A stretch of DNA of 44,152 nt from Candidatus Zambryskiibacteriota bacterium (GTDB lineage Bacteria > Patescibacteriota > Minisyncoccia > Phycocordibacterales > WO2-35-19): contig QILQ01000048.1 of the NCBI GenBank assembly GCA_003233455.1, positions 1 through 44,152 on the forward strand, given 5' to 3'. Shown one piece after another: positions 32,800 through 41,129 of this stretch. Numbering within the stretch: the first letter of the stretch is position 1; every line of letters starts with the position of its first letter. The position numbers were made by a program, and so were the translations under genes. The notes under the pieces were generated by a model that saw only the letters and a program-made list of their open reading frames with translations, was not told the DNA's origin and did no database searches.

Positions 32800-34278
32800 T
32801 TATTCCTTTGGTTTCATCAGTGGAAAAGTTTGGAGTTCACGGAGAGGTTTACCAGCTAAAACCGCAAATAGACGCTCACCAAAACCATAACCGCAAGTCG
32901 GTGGCATTCCATACTCCAACATTTCTATAAATTCAAAATCTGGCATCATCGCTTCTTCATCTCCTTCATCAATCAATTTTTGTTGAATCTCAAATCGTTC
33001 TTTTTGGTCTATCGGATCATTCAATTCAGAATAACCTCTACCCACTTCACTGCCAGCGATAATCGGTTGGAACATTTGAGTTACATTTTTTCCTAAAACT
33101 TTTTTAGCTAATGGTGCCACTAAAGAAGGATGATTGATAAGAAAAGCCGGACCGGAAATATTTTTGCGACAATGTTTCCAAAGAGTATCTATCAAACGTT
33201 CTCTATTTGTTCCTTGATAAGAAACTTTAAATTCATCTAATTTATTTTTCATTTCTTCTTCACTCGCTTTTTCAATATTTATGCCGGTTTGTTTTTTAAT
33301 CTCACTCACATAATCAATCTCTCGCCACTCATTATTTAAATCAAAAGTATGTCCATTATATTCAAACTTGGTTTTACCAAAAATTTTTTTGGCGATAATT
33401 TTGTAAAGTTCTTCTACTAATTTCATCCCATCTCGGTAATCAGCATAACCCCAATAAAATTCCATATTTGTAAATTCCTGTAAATGTTCCGGACTAGTGC
33501 CTTCGTTTCTATAAATCCTGCCTATTTCAAAAGTTTTAGGAAAACCAGCCGCCATCAATCTTTTTTGCCATAATTCTCCAACCGAAATCCGTAAATACAT
33601 ATCCAAATCAAAATCATTATGATGAGTTTTAAAAGGTCTGGCCTCGGCACCGCCGGTGGTTAATTCTAAAGTTGGAGTTTCCACTTCCAAAAATTCTCTT
33701 TCTTTAAAAAAGGCTCTGATAACATCCCAAAACTTTGATTTTTTTATTATTAATTTTTTTAATTCACCATTCATTAACAAATCTAAATATCGTTTGCGAT
33801 AACGTTCTTCTGTGTCTTGTAAACCATGCCATTTTTCCGGCAAAGGTCGCAGACTCTTACTTAATATTTTCCAATCGGAAACTTGCATAGTTTTTTCTTT
33901 TCTTTTAGTTATAAAAAGAGTTCCTTTAACTTCTATAAAATCTCCAATATCTATTGTTTCAGTGAATAAATTAAAATCTTTATCGTTTATATTTTCTCTT
34001 TTTTTGAGCAATATTTGAAATTTTCCGGCCTGCCTGCCGTCAAGAGAGGTGCCATCAAAAAGATCTGCGAAAACAATCGCTCCTTGAGCTCGCAAAGCCA
34101 TTATCCTGCCGGCAATAGTTATTGGTTTATTTTCTTTCCGTAGTTTTTCAAATTCTTTTGTTAATTTCCCAATTTCAAAATTTCTATCTGTTTTTGCAGG
34201 ATAAGGATTAACACCCGCTTTTTGCAGTTTTTGCAATTTTTTTAATCTTGCTATCCGAATTTCTTCTAAAGAAGCCAT
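32800..34278 (-). CDS. lysS: Lysyl-tRNA synthetase, class II
   Basis: 492 residues: N-terminal OB-fold anticodon-binding domain (ITIAGRIMALRAQGAIVFADLFDG), then class II motif 1 (FLEVETPTLELTTGGAEARPF), motif 2 (FEIGRIYRNEGTSPEHLQEFTNMEFYWGYADY) and motif 3 (GYGFGERLFAVLAGKPLRELQTFPLMKP). It charges tRNA-Lys, whose CTT gene is at 43205. It starts 4 bp after greA, so the two share a transcript, a common arrangement. Confidence 0.97.
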   Translation of the reverse strand: MASLEEIRIARLKKLQKLQKAGVNPYPAKTDRNFEIGKLTKEFEKLRKENKPITIAGRIMALRAQGAIVFADLFDGTSLDGRQAGKFQILLKKRENINDKDFNLFTETIDIGDFIEVKGTLFITKRKEKTMQVSDWKILSKSLRPLPEKWHGLQDTEERYRKRYLDLLMNGELKKLIIKKSKFWDVIRAFFKEREFLEVETPTLELTTGGAEARPFKTHHNDFDLDMYLRISVGELWQKRLMAAGFPKTFEIGRIYRNEGTSPEHLQEFTNMEFYWGYADYRDGMKLVEELYKIIAKKIFGKTKFEYNGHTFDLNNEWREIDYVSEIKKQTGINIEKASEEEMKNKLDEFKVSYQGTNRERLIDTLWKHCRKNISGPAFLINHPSLVAPLAKKVLGKNVTQMFQPIIAGSEVGRGYSELNDPIDQKERFEIQQKLIDEGDEEAMMPDFEFIEMLEYGMPPTCGYGFGERLFAVLAGKPLRELQTFPLMKPKE

Positions 34279-34282
34279 GCTT

Positions 34283-34750
34283 CTATTTTATACCAATTAT
34301 CTTATAAGTAACAGGACCGGAAGGAGTATCAAATGAAAATTCTTCTTTTTTCTTTTTACCCATAACAGCTTTACCAAAAGGAGAACTCATGGAAACTTTA
34401 CCGGAAGAGAGATCAGATTCTTCATTGCCAACTATGGTATAAATGCTTTCATCTTTATTATCATCAGCTTTAACCACTGTTACTGTAGAACCGATTTCCA
34501 CTGATTCAATATTATGAGAGGATACAATAACCGCATTTTTTAGAATAGATTCTAATTTTCGGATTCTGTCTTCCACTACTCCTTGCATATCGCGAGCTTC
34601 GTGATATTCAGCATTTTCAGAAAGGTCACCTAAAGATTTGGCATATTCTAATTTTTCAACCACTTCTTTACGTCTTGTTTTTTTTAAATATTGAAGTTCC
34701 TCGGAAAGAGTTTTATGACTTTCTTTTGTTAAATATTCTTTGTCATTCAT
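34283..34750 (-). CDS. greA: Transcription elongation factor GreA
   Basis: 155 residues: an N-terminal coiled coil (LTKESHKTLSEELQYLKKTRRKEVVEKLEYAKSLGDLSENAEYHEARDMQGVVEDRI) whose tip D-L-S-E-N-A-E-Y carries the acidic residues that enter the RNA polymerase channel, then the C-terminal FKBP-like domain ending SPFGKAVMGKKKKEEFSFDTPSGPVTYKIIGI. It rescues backtracked polymerase. The promoter upstream is one of the clearest in the window. Confidence 0.96.
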   Translation of the reverse strand: MNDKEYLTKESHKTLSEELQYLKKTRRKEVVEKLEYAKSLGDLSENAEYHEARDMQGVVEDRIRKLESILKNAVIVSSHNIESVEIGSTVTVVKADDNKDESIYTIVGNEESDLSSGKVSMSSPFGKAVMGKKKKEEFSFDTPSGPVTYKIIGIK

Positions 34751-34776
34751 ATTTTTAAATTTGAGATAATTTGAAT

Positions 34777-34810
34777 TTTAAATAATAAACAGCTTTAAAT
34801 AATAAACAAC
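34777..34810. repeat. 17-bp tandem duplication in the greA leader
   Basis: TTTAAATAATAAACAGC is followed directly by TTTAAATAATAAACAAC (16 of 17 identical). It lies between the greA promoter and start codon and may be a recent slippage event. Confidence 0.65.
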
Positions 34811-34838
34811 ATTGTATTTAATTTCAGCCAAAAGTCAA
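34811..34838 (-). promoter_or_regulatory. greA-lysS promoter
   Basis: Minus-strand TTGACT (34838-34833), 16-bp spacer, TACAAT (34816-34811). Transcription should start near 34804, giving a leader of about 54 nt that contains the 17-bp tandem duplication. Confidence 0.7.
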
Positions 34839-34947
34839 CCTTAAAAAATTCAGTTCCGCGACAAACTAAGATAGAGATAATTCTGTAGATAATGTGCCTT
34901 TTAAACTTCGCTAAAAAAGTGTCTAGTTTTTGAAGAACAGTTCACAG

Positions 34948-35030
34948 TGCGCCGGGTTGGATTCGAACCAACGTAGCCCGAAGGCGATGGTTTTACAGAC
35001 CATTGCGATTGACCGCTCCGCCACCGACGC
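34948..35030 (-). tRNA. tRNA-Tyr (anticodon GTA)
   Basis: Minus-strand class II tRNA: acceptor GCGTCGG/CCGGCGC with one T-G pair, anticodon arm ATGGT-CTGTAAA-ACCAT (GTA), long variable arm CGCCTTCGGGCTACG and T-loop TTCGAAT. CCA is not encoded. It has a G at position 34, so it is a queuosine target of the Tgt enzyme. Confidence 0.95.
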
Positions 35031-35107
35031 ATATTTACCAAAAAAGTTTACCAGAAATTACTCCCCTTTACCAGTATTTACTCATAAATTAACTCTAGAA
35101 TCTATTT

Positions 35108-37801
35108 TTAAACTCCTACTCCAGTAGGAAAAGTTTTAAGTATTGAGGCTTCAATAATAGCACCACGACGACCTTTTTTTATATCAAACACTAATTCACC
35201 CTCTTTAACAGAGATAGAGACAACCCCTCCTTTCAAAATCTTTTTAGAAATTATTAAAGAAGCTACTTGATTTAGTATTTTATTTTGAATTACTCGTTTC
35301 AAAGGTCTGGCTCCATACTGAGGATTATAACCTTCTTTGGCTAAATATTCATAAGCTTCATCTGTCAGTTCCAAAGAAATTTCTTTAATAGAAAGTCTTT
35401 CTCTAACTAAATTAATTTGAATTTTAACAATTTCCCTAATAGCTTCCATTGATAAAATATCAAAGATAACAGTATCATCTACCCTATTCAAAAATTCTGG
35501 ACGGAAGAAATCTTTCATCGCTTCCATTACTTTTTCTTTGACATTGGTATATTCTCCACCTTCTATATTCCTATCACCAAACCCCATCTTTTCCATTTTA
35601 TCTATATAGTTGGCTCCAATGTTTGAAGTCATAATAATGATTGTATTTTTGAAGTTAACCGTCCTTCCTTTTGAATCAGTAAGTCTACCGTTGTCCAAAA
35701 CCTGTAAAAGCACATTAAAAACTTCCGGATGAGCTTTTTCAATTTCATCAAACAAAACTATAGAATAAGGTCGGTGTCGCACCATTTCAGTCAAACCTCC
35801 CCCATCATCAAAACCAACATATCCCGGAGGAGCCCCAATAAGTTTAGAGACAGAGTGTTTTTCCATAAATTCTGACATATCCACCCTAATAAGAGCTTTT
35901 TCGTCATCAAACATAAATTTTGCTAAAGCTTTAGTTAACTCTGTTTTTCCAACACCTGTTGGACCTAAGAATATAAATGAACCAATTGGTCTGTTTGGAT
36001 CAGCAACACCAGCCCGACTTCGCCTAATAGTATCACCAATTTTTTTAACTGCTTCATCTTGACCAACTATGCGTTTTTTCAATTCATCTTCCATTCTAGA
36101 AAGTTTTTCAGCTTCTTCTTCAAGCATTCTAGAAACTGGAATACCGGTCCACTTTGCCACAATATTCGCAATATCATTTTCAGTAATTTCTTCTTTCAAA
36201 ATTCTACGAGAACTTTGAAGTTTTTTAAGTTTTTTGAGATTAACATCAAGATCTTTCTTTAAAACGGGAATTTTACCGTAACGAACTTCCGCTGCTTTAC
36301 TAAGATCCACCTGAGACTCGGCTGTCTCAGCTTCCAAGCGAGCAAGTTCAAGTTCTTTTTTAATCCTTTTTATCTCTCCCATACTTTCTTTTTCATTTTT
36401 CCATTTCAAATCAATTTCATATGTTCTTTCTTTAAGATCAGCTATTTCCTTTTCAATATCGTGCAGACGATTTTTAATTTTATCGTTTTTACCTTTAGCT
36501 TCTTTTTTGAGAGCTTCTTTTTCAATTTCAAGTTTTATTACTTTTGAATTGGTTTCTTGCAATATAGGTGGCATATTCTCAAGCGAAATTTTCAGATGAC
36601 TGGAGGCTTCATCAATCAAGTCAACCGCTTTGTCCGGCAAAAATCTGTCAGCGATATATCTAGCGGAAAGATTAACCGCCGCTTTAATAGCATCATCAGT
36701 GATATGAACACCATGATAAAGTTCATATTTTTCTTTTAATCCTCGCAATATTGTTATTGCATCATCAACAGAAGGTTCATTCACATATACAGGTTGAAAA
36801 CGACGAGTAAGAGCTGGGTCTTTTTCTATATGTTTTTGATATTCTTTTATGGTGGTGGCTCCAATAGCTCTAAGATCGCCTCTAGATAAAGGAGGTTTAA
36901 GCATATTAGAAGCGTCAAGTGAACCTTCAGCAGATCCAGCACCAACGATGGTATGAATTTCATCAATAAACAAAATTGTTTTACCTTCTAATTTTTCTAT
37001 TTCTTTTATTATATTTTTAAGTCTTTCTTCAAATTCACCTCTATATTTGGTTCCCGCTACCAGAAGACCTAAATCAAGCGAGACTATATCTTTATCTTTT
37101 AAAGATTCTGGTGCATTATTAGAAGCTACTCTTATAGCCAAACCTTCAACAATAGCTGTTTTACCCACCCCAGCTTCTCCTATAAGTATCGGATTATTTT
37201 TAGTGCGACGAGAAAGAATTTGAATGATACGGGAAATTTCTTCATCTCTGCCTATCACTGGGTCAAGTTTATTTTCTTGAGCAAGTTTGGTGAGAGAACG
37301 AGTATATTTTATGATATTTCTATTTTTGCGGGATGATTTAATATCAGGCATCCGACCTTGTTTTATTTCTTGAATTAAAAATAACACTTTTTCCTTCTCA
37401 ATTTTGAAACGAGAAAGGGTATTTTTGGCTTGGCTGGGAATATCAAGACAAGCTATAAAAAGATGTTCAGTGGAGACAAATTCATCATTCATTAAAGAAG
37501 CCACTTTTGAAGAATGTTCAATAATCTGAGCTAATTCCGGAGTAAGAAAAATTTGATAAGCCGGCGAAATAGTATCGCTGGAAGTAGTTCCTTCCATTGC
37601 TTCAAAAATTGTGTCAGTCAAAAGAATAGTGTCCACTTCCATTTTATCCAAAATAGAAATAACCATACTTTCTTCTTGTAAAATAAGAGCCGCTAAAAGA
37701 TGCAACGGTCCTACATAATTTTGACCACGCTCAATAACCAATTCGTGAGCTTTTCTAATAACATCCTTAGCTTTAGTTGTAAAATGATTAAATGGTGTCA
37801 T
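35108..37801 (-). CDS. clpB: AAA+ disaggregase ClpB
   Basis: 897 residues: Clp_N domain ([33 protein letters not shown]), first AAA+ module with Walker [16 protein letters not shown] and [15 protein letters not shown], a long coiled-coil middle domain (about 410-525, [29 protein letters not shown]...), second AAA+ module with [15 protein letters not shown] and [16 protein letters not shown], and the C-terminal D2 domain. The long middle domain favours ClpB over ClpC, and I see no ClpP-binding I-G-F/L loop. ClpB works with DnaK to dissolve aggregates. A TATAAT lies 10 nt before the start; no CIRCE or HAIR heat-shock operator is seen. Confidence 0.9.
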   Translation of the reverse strand: MTPFNHFTTKAKDVIRKAHELVIERGQNYVGPLHLLAALILQEESMVISILDKMEVDTILLTDTIFEAMEGTTSSDTISPAYQIFLTPELAQIIEHSSKVASLMNDEFVSTEHLFIACLDIPSQAKNTLSRFKIEKEKVLFLIQEIKQGRMPDIKSSRKNRNIIKYTRSLTKLAQENKLDPVIGRDEEISRIIQILSRRTKNNPILIGEAGVGKTAIVEGLAIRVASNNAPESLKDKDIVSLDLGLLVAGTKYRGEFEERLKNIIKEIEKLEGKTILFIDEIHTIVGAGSAEGSLDASNMLKPPLSRGDLRAIGATTIKEYQKHIEKDPALTRRFQPVYVNEPSVDDAITILRGLKEKYELYHGVHITDDAIKAAVNLSARYIADRFLPDKAVDLIDEASSHLKISLENMPPILQETNSKVIKLEIEKEALKKEAKGKNDKIKNRLHDIEKEIADLKERTYEIDLKWKNEKESMGEIKRIKKELELARLEAETAESQVDLSKAAEVRYGKIPVLKKDLDVNLKKLKKLQSSRRILKEEITENDIANIVAKWTGIPVSRMLEEEAEKLSRMEDELKKRIVGQDEAVKKIGDTIRRSRAGVADPNRPIGSFIFLGPTGVGKTELTKALAKFMFDDEKALIRVDMSEFMEKHSVSKLIGAPPGYVGFDDGGGLTEMVRHRPYSIVLFDEIEKAHPEVFNVLLQVLDNGRLTDSKGRTVNFKNTIIIMTSNIGANYIDKMEKMGFGDRNIEGGEYTNVKEKVMEAMKDFFRPEFLNRVDDTVIFDILSMEAIREIVKIQINLVRERLSIKEISLELTDEAYEYLAKEGYNPQYGARPLKRVIQNKILNQVASLIISKKILKGGVVSISVKEGELVFDIKKGRRGAIIEASILKTFPTGVGV

Positions 37802-37811
37802 AACGCATAAT

Positions 37812-37845
37812 ATTATAACAAATTTATAGCAAAAAGCTATAAATT
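37812..37845 (-). promoter_or_regulatory. clpB -10 box and preceding hairpin
   Basis: Minus-strand TATAAT at 37817-37812, 10 nt before the ATG. Immediately upstream a perfect 10-bp stem (AATTTATAGC/GCTATAAATT, 37821-37845) with a T5 loop lies 28 bp after the stop of the neighbouring gene. The hairpin could end that transcript or take part in heat-shock control. Confidence 0.45.
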
Positions 37846-37873
37846 ACATAAAGTCACCTATTTTTGATAACTT

Positions 37874-38695
37874 CTATTTACTTAATTCTTTTAAAGCATT
37901 AAGGGTTGCTTCTTTTACGATATTTATCGGAATATAAGAATATCTAATACTTGATTCATTAAATGGTGCTTCTATACCCACTACTTCGCCAGAGAGATTA
38001 AGAGCCGGACTACCAAAATGACTTTTTGAAATTTTTATATCGGAAATAATACTTTCCACTGTTTTCTTATTATTATTGTCAAAAATAAGTTGAAATATTC
38101 TACCAACAGAAGCGGCATTTGAATTTCGACCGCTGATAGCTATTAAAGTCTGACCTATTTTAAGTTTATTAGAATTACCAAATATGACCGGATAGAAAGT
38201 ATATTTAGGATTCTCATTCTTGGGAATAGCTGTTTTTATAAAGATTAGTTTATCTTCTTTATCAATTAAGACTTTTCCAGCGGAATATTTTTTACCATCA
38301 TAAAATGAAATATTGTAAATAGAAGAATTATTATAACTTCTTAAATCAGAAACAATTATTCCACTAGCAGAAACAACCAAACCAAGTCCAGAAACTATTT
38401 CTGAACCGTCGGCTCCGGTAGTTTTTAGTCGTACTATAGATTTTTCATTTTTAGCGATAGAGTCAAGTATTTTATTTTCTTCATTCACAATCACCGTAGT
38501 GATTATTTTTTCGGATTTACCCTTTTCCGGTGCCACTTGTTGAATAGTTCTTTCCACCACCCGATTGATAGTTTGGGTTACTTCCACTGGAGCTTCCGAA
38601 AGTAAAGTAAAGGTAATAATACCGGTGGCAATAGAAGTCACAAAAGTAATTAGTAAAACAATAAGTATAAGTTGATGTTTAGTTAAATCTTCCAT
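37874..38695 (-). CDS. Membrane-anchored HtrA-like protein lacking the catalytic triad
   Basis: 273 residues: one membrane helix (LILIVLLITFVTSIATGIITFTLL, about 9-32), a linker, then a trypsin-like (S1C) fold. Aligned by eye with HtrA, V-S-A-S-G-I-I-V-S-D-L-R-S-Y matches the V-T-N-A-H-V-V strand with Arg for the catalytic His. D-K-E-D-K-L-I-F-I-K has Lys for the Asp, and S-K-S-H-F-G-S-P-A-L has Phe for the Ser of G-N-S-G-G-P. The fold-determining residues around them are kept. It therefore looks like a pseudoprotease, perhaps a binding protein outside the membrane. No PDZ domain follows. Confidence 0.8.
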   Translation of the reverse strand: MEDLTKHQLILIVLLITFVTSIATGIITFTLLSEAPVEVTQTINRVVERTIQQVAPEKGKSEKIITTVIVNEENKILDSIAKNEKSIVRLKTTGADGSEIVSGLGLVVSASGIIVSDLRSYNNSSIYNISFYDGKKYSAGKVLIDKEDKLIFIKTAIPKNENPKYTFYPVIFGNSNKLKIGQTLIAISGRNSNAASVGRIFQLIFDNNNKKTVESIISDIKISKSHFGSPALNLSGEVVGIEAPFNESSIRYSYIPINIVKEATLNALKELSK

Positions 38696-38834
38696 CCCGT
38701 AGTGAGAAATGGCATTGCTTTTTTGGAAAGCGCCACTTTATTAATTAAAATTAAATTTATAATATTTCTATATATGAATAATACCATATCATTATCAATA
38801 ACAAAAGCTTTCCGATGCCATTTTCTACTACGGG
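38696..38834. mobile_element. MITE-like element at the 5' end of the HtrA-like gene
   Basis: A 139-bp segment with terminal inverted repeats of about 28 bp: CCCGTAGTGAGAAATGGCAT...GGAAAGC at the left and the inverse of CCCGTAGTAGAAAATGGCAT-CGGAAAGC at the right, with a 9-bp extra stretch in the left arm. The middle is AT-rich and carries no gene. It begins on the base next to the ATG of the HtrA-like gene, so it supplies that gene's whole 5' region. Target duplications are not obvious. Confidence 0.65.
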
Positions 38835-38853
38835 ATCCATCTGTTTATTTCAA

Positions 38854-39120
38854 TTATACTTTATTTTCTTTACTAAAGAATTCCTTTAATCTTTTTCCTA
38901 CTAATCTTCTACCTTGAGTAGTTTTTAAATATCCTTCCCTTCTTTTACTATCATTTTTATTCAAACAGGCTTCATAATAAATAAGCTTCCAGGGCTTATA
39001 TCTTTTAGTAGAAGGAGTTACACCTTTATTATGTTCTACTAATCTACGTTTTAAATCATTAGTTCGTCCAGTATAAATTTCCCCATTTTTTTCACTTTGT
39101 AAAATATAATTATAAAACAT
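38854..39120 (-). CDS. GIY-YIG domain endonuclease-like protein
   Basis: 88 residues, a single GIY-YIG domain: YNYILQSEKNGEIYTGRTNDLKRRLVEHNKG carries the Y-x-L/Y ... I-Y-T-G pair and the catalytic Arg. The distal Glu is probably in KRREGYLKTTQGRRLVGK. The UPF0213-type single-domain proteins of this size are common in Patescibacteria and their role is unknown; DNA repair or mobility are both possible. It lies next to the MITE-like element, which may or may not be meaningful. Confidence 0.87.
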   Translation of the reverse strand: MFYNYILQSEKNGEIYTGRTNDLKRRLVEHNKGVTPSTKRYKPWKLIYYEACLNKNDSKRREGYLKTTQGRRLVGKRLKEFFSKENKV

Positions 39121-39149
39121 ATTGAAATAAATATTATTTTTATGGGTAA

Positions 39150-40592
39150 TTACTTAATTATTTTTTTCAGAGCTATAATCAGTTTATCTAAGTCAGTTTT
39201 TTTAGTATCACGACCGAGAGTAAAGCGAAGAGAAGATGAGGCGCATTCCGGTTTACCTAAACTTTCAATAACATAAGAGCTATTTTCCAACGAGAGAGTA
39301 TGACAGGCCGAAGCGGCCGAAACAGCAAAACCAAGAGTATCTAATTTAATAACAAGAAATTCCGAATTTAAAGGGTCACCCTTTGGGGCAAAATTCTTCA
39401 AGGGTGACCCTTGGGAACCAAAAGCCAAAGGCAGTTCTCTCGAGGTAGGAATCTTCAAGAGTAACTCTTGGGATTGGGAACCAAAAGCCAAGGGCAACCC
39501 TTGAACTGCCCCTGCCCCAAAGGGTTGCCTTTGGCTTTTTCCAAAACAAATATTTATATTATTCGGCAATCTGTTTTCTAAATCACCATTAAGTGAAGAA
39601 TTCGGAATTTCTTTTAAAATTTTAGAGATAGCGTAGTCGCGTAATTTCGTTAAACGCAACGACTCTTTCTCTCTCATTTTAACGGTTATTTCTAAAGCCT
39701 TAGCCAAACCGACCGCGCCAACCACATTTTCTGTCCCCGGTTTTAAACCTCTTTCTTGTCCTCCGCCAAAAATAATAGGAGAAATGTTTGTTCCATTTTT
39801 AACTACCAAAATTCCCATCCCTTTTGGTCCATATATTTTAATACCGTCAAAAATAAGCAAGTCAGCTCCTAATCTTTCCAGAGAAACTTTTTCATAAGCG
39901 ATACTTTGACCAGCATCAACCAAAAAATATGGTTCCACCAAAGGCTTATTTTGTACAAGGTTTAACCTTGTATTTTTTTTGTATTCTTTGATTATTTTTG
40001 AGATTTTTTGAATTGGTTGTATTGTCCCGATTTCACTGTTTGCATGTTGAACTATCACCAAAACAGTATTTTCTTTTATTTCTTTTTTTATTGATTCTGG
40101 ACTAATAATTCCTTTTTTATTCGGAGCAACAAAAGAAACTTCTATTTTTTTTTCTTTGAGTAAATATTTTATTGGTTCCAAAACAGCCGAATGCTCTATT
40201 AAAGAAACTATTATATGAGAAATTAAAGGGTCACCCTTTGGGGCAAAATTCTTCAAGGGTGATCCTTGGGAACCAAAAGCCAAGGGCAACCCTTGAACTG
40301 CCCCTGCCCCAAAGGGTTGTCCTTGATTTCTGATAACACCTAAAATGGCAATATTTAATGACTCAGTGCCACCACTGGTAAAAAATATCTCACTGGCGCG
40401 ACAACGCAACAAGCGAGCTATTTTTATTCTAGCTTTCTCTAATGTTTCTTTGGTTATCTCTCCTTCTGTATGCAAAGAAGAAGGATTAGCCCAAAATTTT
40501 TTTTGGGTTTTTTCCATTTCTTTCGCCACTTTATAATCAATCGGTGTAGCCGCAGCGTAGTCTAAAAATATTCTTTGAGTTATTTTTTTCAT
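39150..40592 (-). CDS. Cysteine desulfurase with two in-frame palindromic-repeat insertions
   Basis: 480 residues; NifS/IscS-type enzymes are about 385-400. The start YLDYAAATPI-like (FLDYAAATPIDYKVAKEM), FTSGGTESLNIAILGV, IEHSAVLEPIKYL, the PLP-lysine segment DGIKIYGPKGMGIL (Lys near 250, with Ile for the usual His), GGGQERGLKPGTENV and the catalytic-cysteine segment SAASACHTLS (near 428) are all present, so it should release sulfur from cysteine for Fe-S or thio-tRNA synthesis. Two extra segments, after LGVIRNQ and after NICFGKSQR, repeat the same peptide theme (PFGAGAVQGLPLAFGSQ, GSPLKNFAPKGDPL) and are encoded by hairpin repeats. They add about 34 and 54 residues. Confidence 0.9.
   Translation of the reverse strand: MKKITQRIFLDYAAATPIDYKVAKEMEKTQKKFWANPSSLHTEGEITKETLEKARIKIARLLRCRASEIFFTSGGTESLNIAILGVIRNQGQPFGAGAVQGLPLAFGSQGSPLKNFAPKGDPLISHIIVSLIEHSAVLEPIKYLLKEKKIEVSFVAPNKKGIISPESIKKEIKENTVLVIVQHANSEIGTIQPIQKISKIIKEYKKNTRLNLVQNKPLVEPYFLVDAGQSIAYEKVSLERLGADLLIFDGIKIYGPKGMGILVVKNGTNISPIIFGGGQERGLKPGTENVVGAVGLAKALEITVKMREKESLRLTKLRDYAISKILKEIPNSSLNGDLENRLPNNINICFGKSQRQPFGAGAVQGLPLAFGSQSQELLLKIPTSRELPLAFGSQGSPLKNFAPKGDPLNSEFLVIKLDTLGFAVSAASACHTLSLENSSYVIESLGKPECASSSLRFTLGRDTKKTDLDKLIIALKKIIK
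39370..39532. repeat. In-frame palindromic repeat insertion B in the desulfurase gene
   Basis: About 163 bp made of linked small palindromes such as AAGGGTCACCCTT, CAAGGGTGACCCTTG and CAAGGGCAACCCTTG. It contains all of copy A plus a 63-bp extra block that ends in the repeated GGGAACCAAAAGCCAA. The reading frame is the same as in copy A. Confidence 0.85.
40225..40325. repeat. In-frame palindromic repeat insertion A in the desulfurase gene
   Basis: About 101 bp nearly identical to the outer parts of copy B (differences include T for C in AAGGGTGATCCTT). It begins and ends with the AAGGGT..ACCCTT type palindromes. GC-richness contrasts with the surrounding AT-rich gene. Confidence 0.85.
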
Positions 40593-40601
40593 TTTGATAT
40601 T

Positions 40602-40629
40602 TTGAATAATATCATAATTAATGTATAAT
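40602..40629 (+). promoter_or_regulatory. Promoter of the DUF4446-infB-rbfA operon
   Basis: TTGAAT (40602-40607), a 16-bp spacer and a perfect TATAAT (40624-40629). The ATG is at 40638, just 8 nt after the -10 box, so transcription should start almost at the start codon. Confidence 0.7.
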
Positions 40630-40637
40630 GCTTAATT

Positions 40638-41129
40638 ATGATAATAGATTGGAATTCAGCTGTTTTTTTTACGCCTTTTATCGCCTTAGCGATTTCTTTA
40701 ATCGCTCTTATTTTTTCAGTAGCGATGCATATCAGAGTCTCTAAAATATTCAGAAGTGCCAACACTCCTGATATAGAAAGACTTTTAAAACTTCATACTA
40801 AAACTTTAGAAAACCTTATAAAATTTCAAACAGAGTCAACCTCTTATATGAAATTATTAAGTGACAGAATAAAAGAAAAAATGAGAAGCGCCCCTACTTT
40901 AAGATTTAATCCATTCAAAGGAGGTAAGTTTGGCGGTAATCAAAGTTTTTCTTCAATTTTTGCGGACGAAGAAGGAAATGGGGTGATAATAACCAGTATG
41001 CACACAAGGGAAAGAACCAATGTCTTTGCTAAACCATTAAAAAATTGGAAGAGTGAACACGAATTAACGGTTGAAGAAAAAGAAGTAATAAAAAATTCAG
41101 TCAGTCAATTAAAGCAAAAAGAAAAATAA
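40638..41129 (+). CDS. DUF4446 membrane protein
   Basis: 163 residues: one membrane helix (FFTPFIALAISLIALIFSVAMHI, about 10-32), a helical linker and the conserved DUF4446 core LRFNPFKGGKFGGNQSFSSIFADEEGNGVIITSMHTRERTNVFAKPL, ending LTVEEKEVI. The family is found in Firmicutes and Patescibacteria and has no known function. It is first in an operon with infB: the infB ATG follows its stop directly. Confidence 0.85.
   Translation: MIIDWNSAVFFTPFIALAISLIALIFSVAMHIRVSKIFRSANTPDIERLLKLHTKTLENLIKFQTESTSYMKLLSDRIKEKMRSAPTLRFNPFKGGKFGGNQSFSSIFADEEGNGVIITSMHTRERTNVFAKPLKNWKSEHELTVEEKEVIKNSVSQLKQKEK

Noticed and set aside
37802-37873. CIRCE heat-shock operator before clpB
   Set aside because: The hairpin AATTTATAGC/GCTATAAATT does not match TTAGCACTC-N9-GAGTGCTAA.
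39370-40325. CRISPR-like array in the desulfurase gene
   Set aside because: Two long copies 700 bp apart inside an open frame, with no regular spacers and no cas genes.
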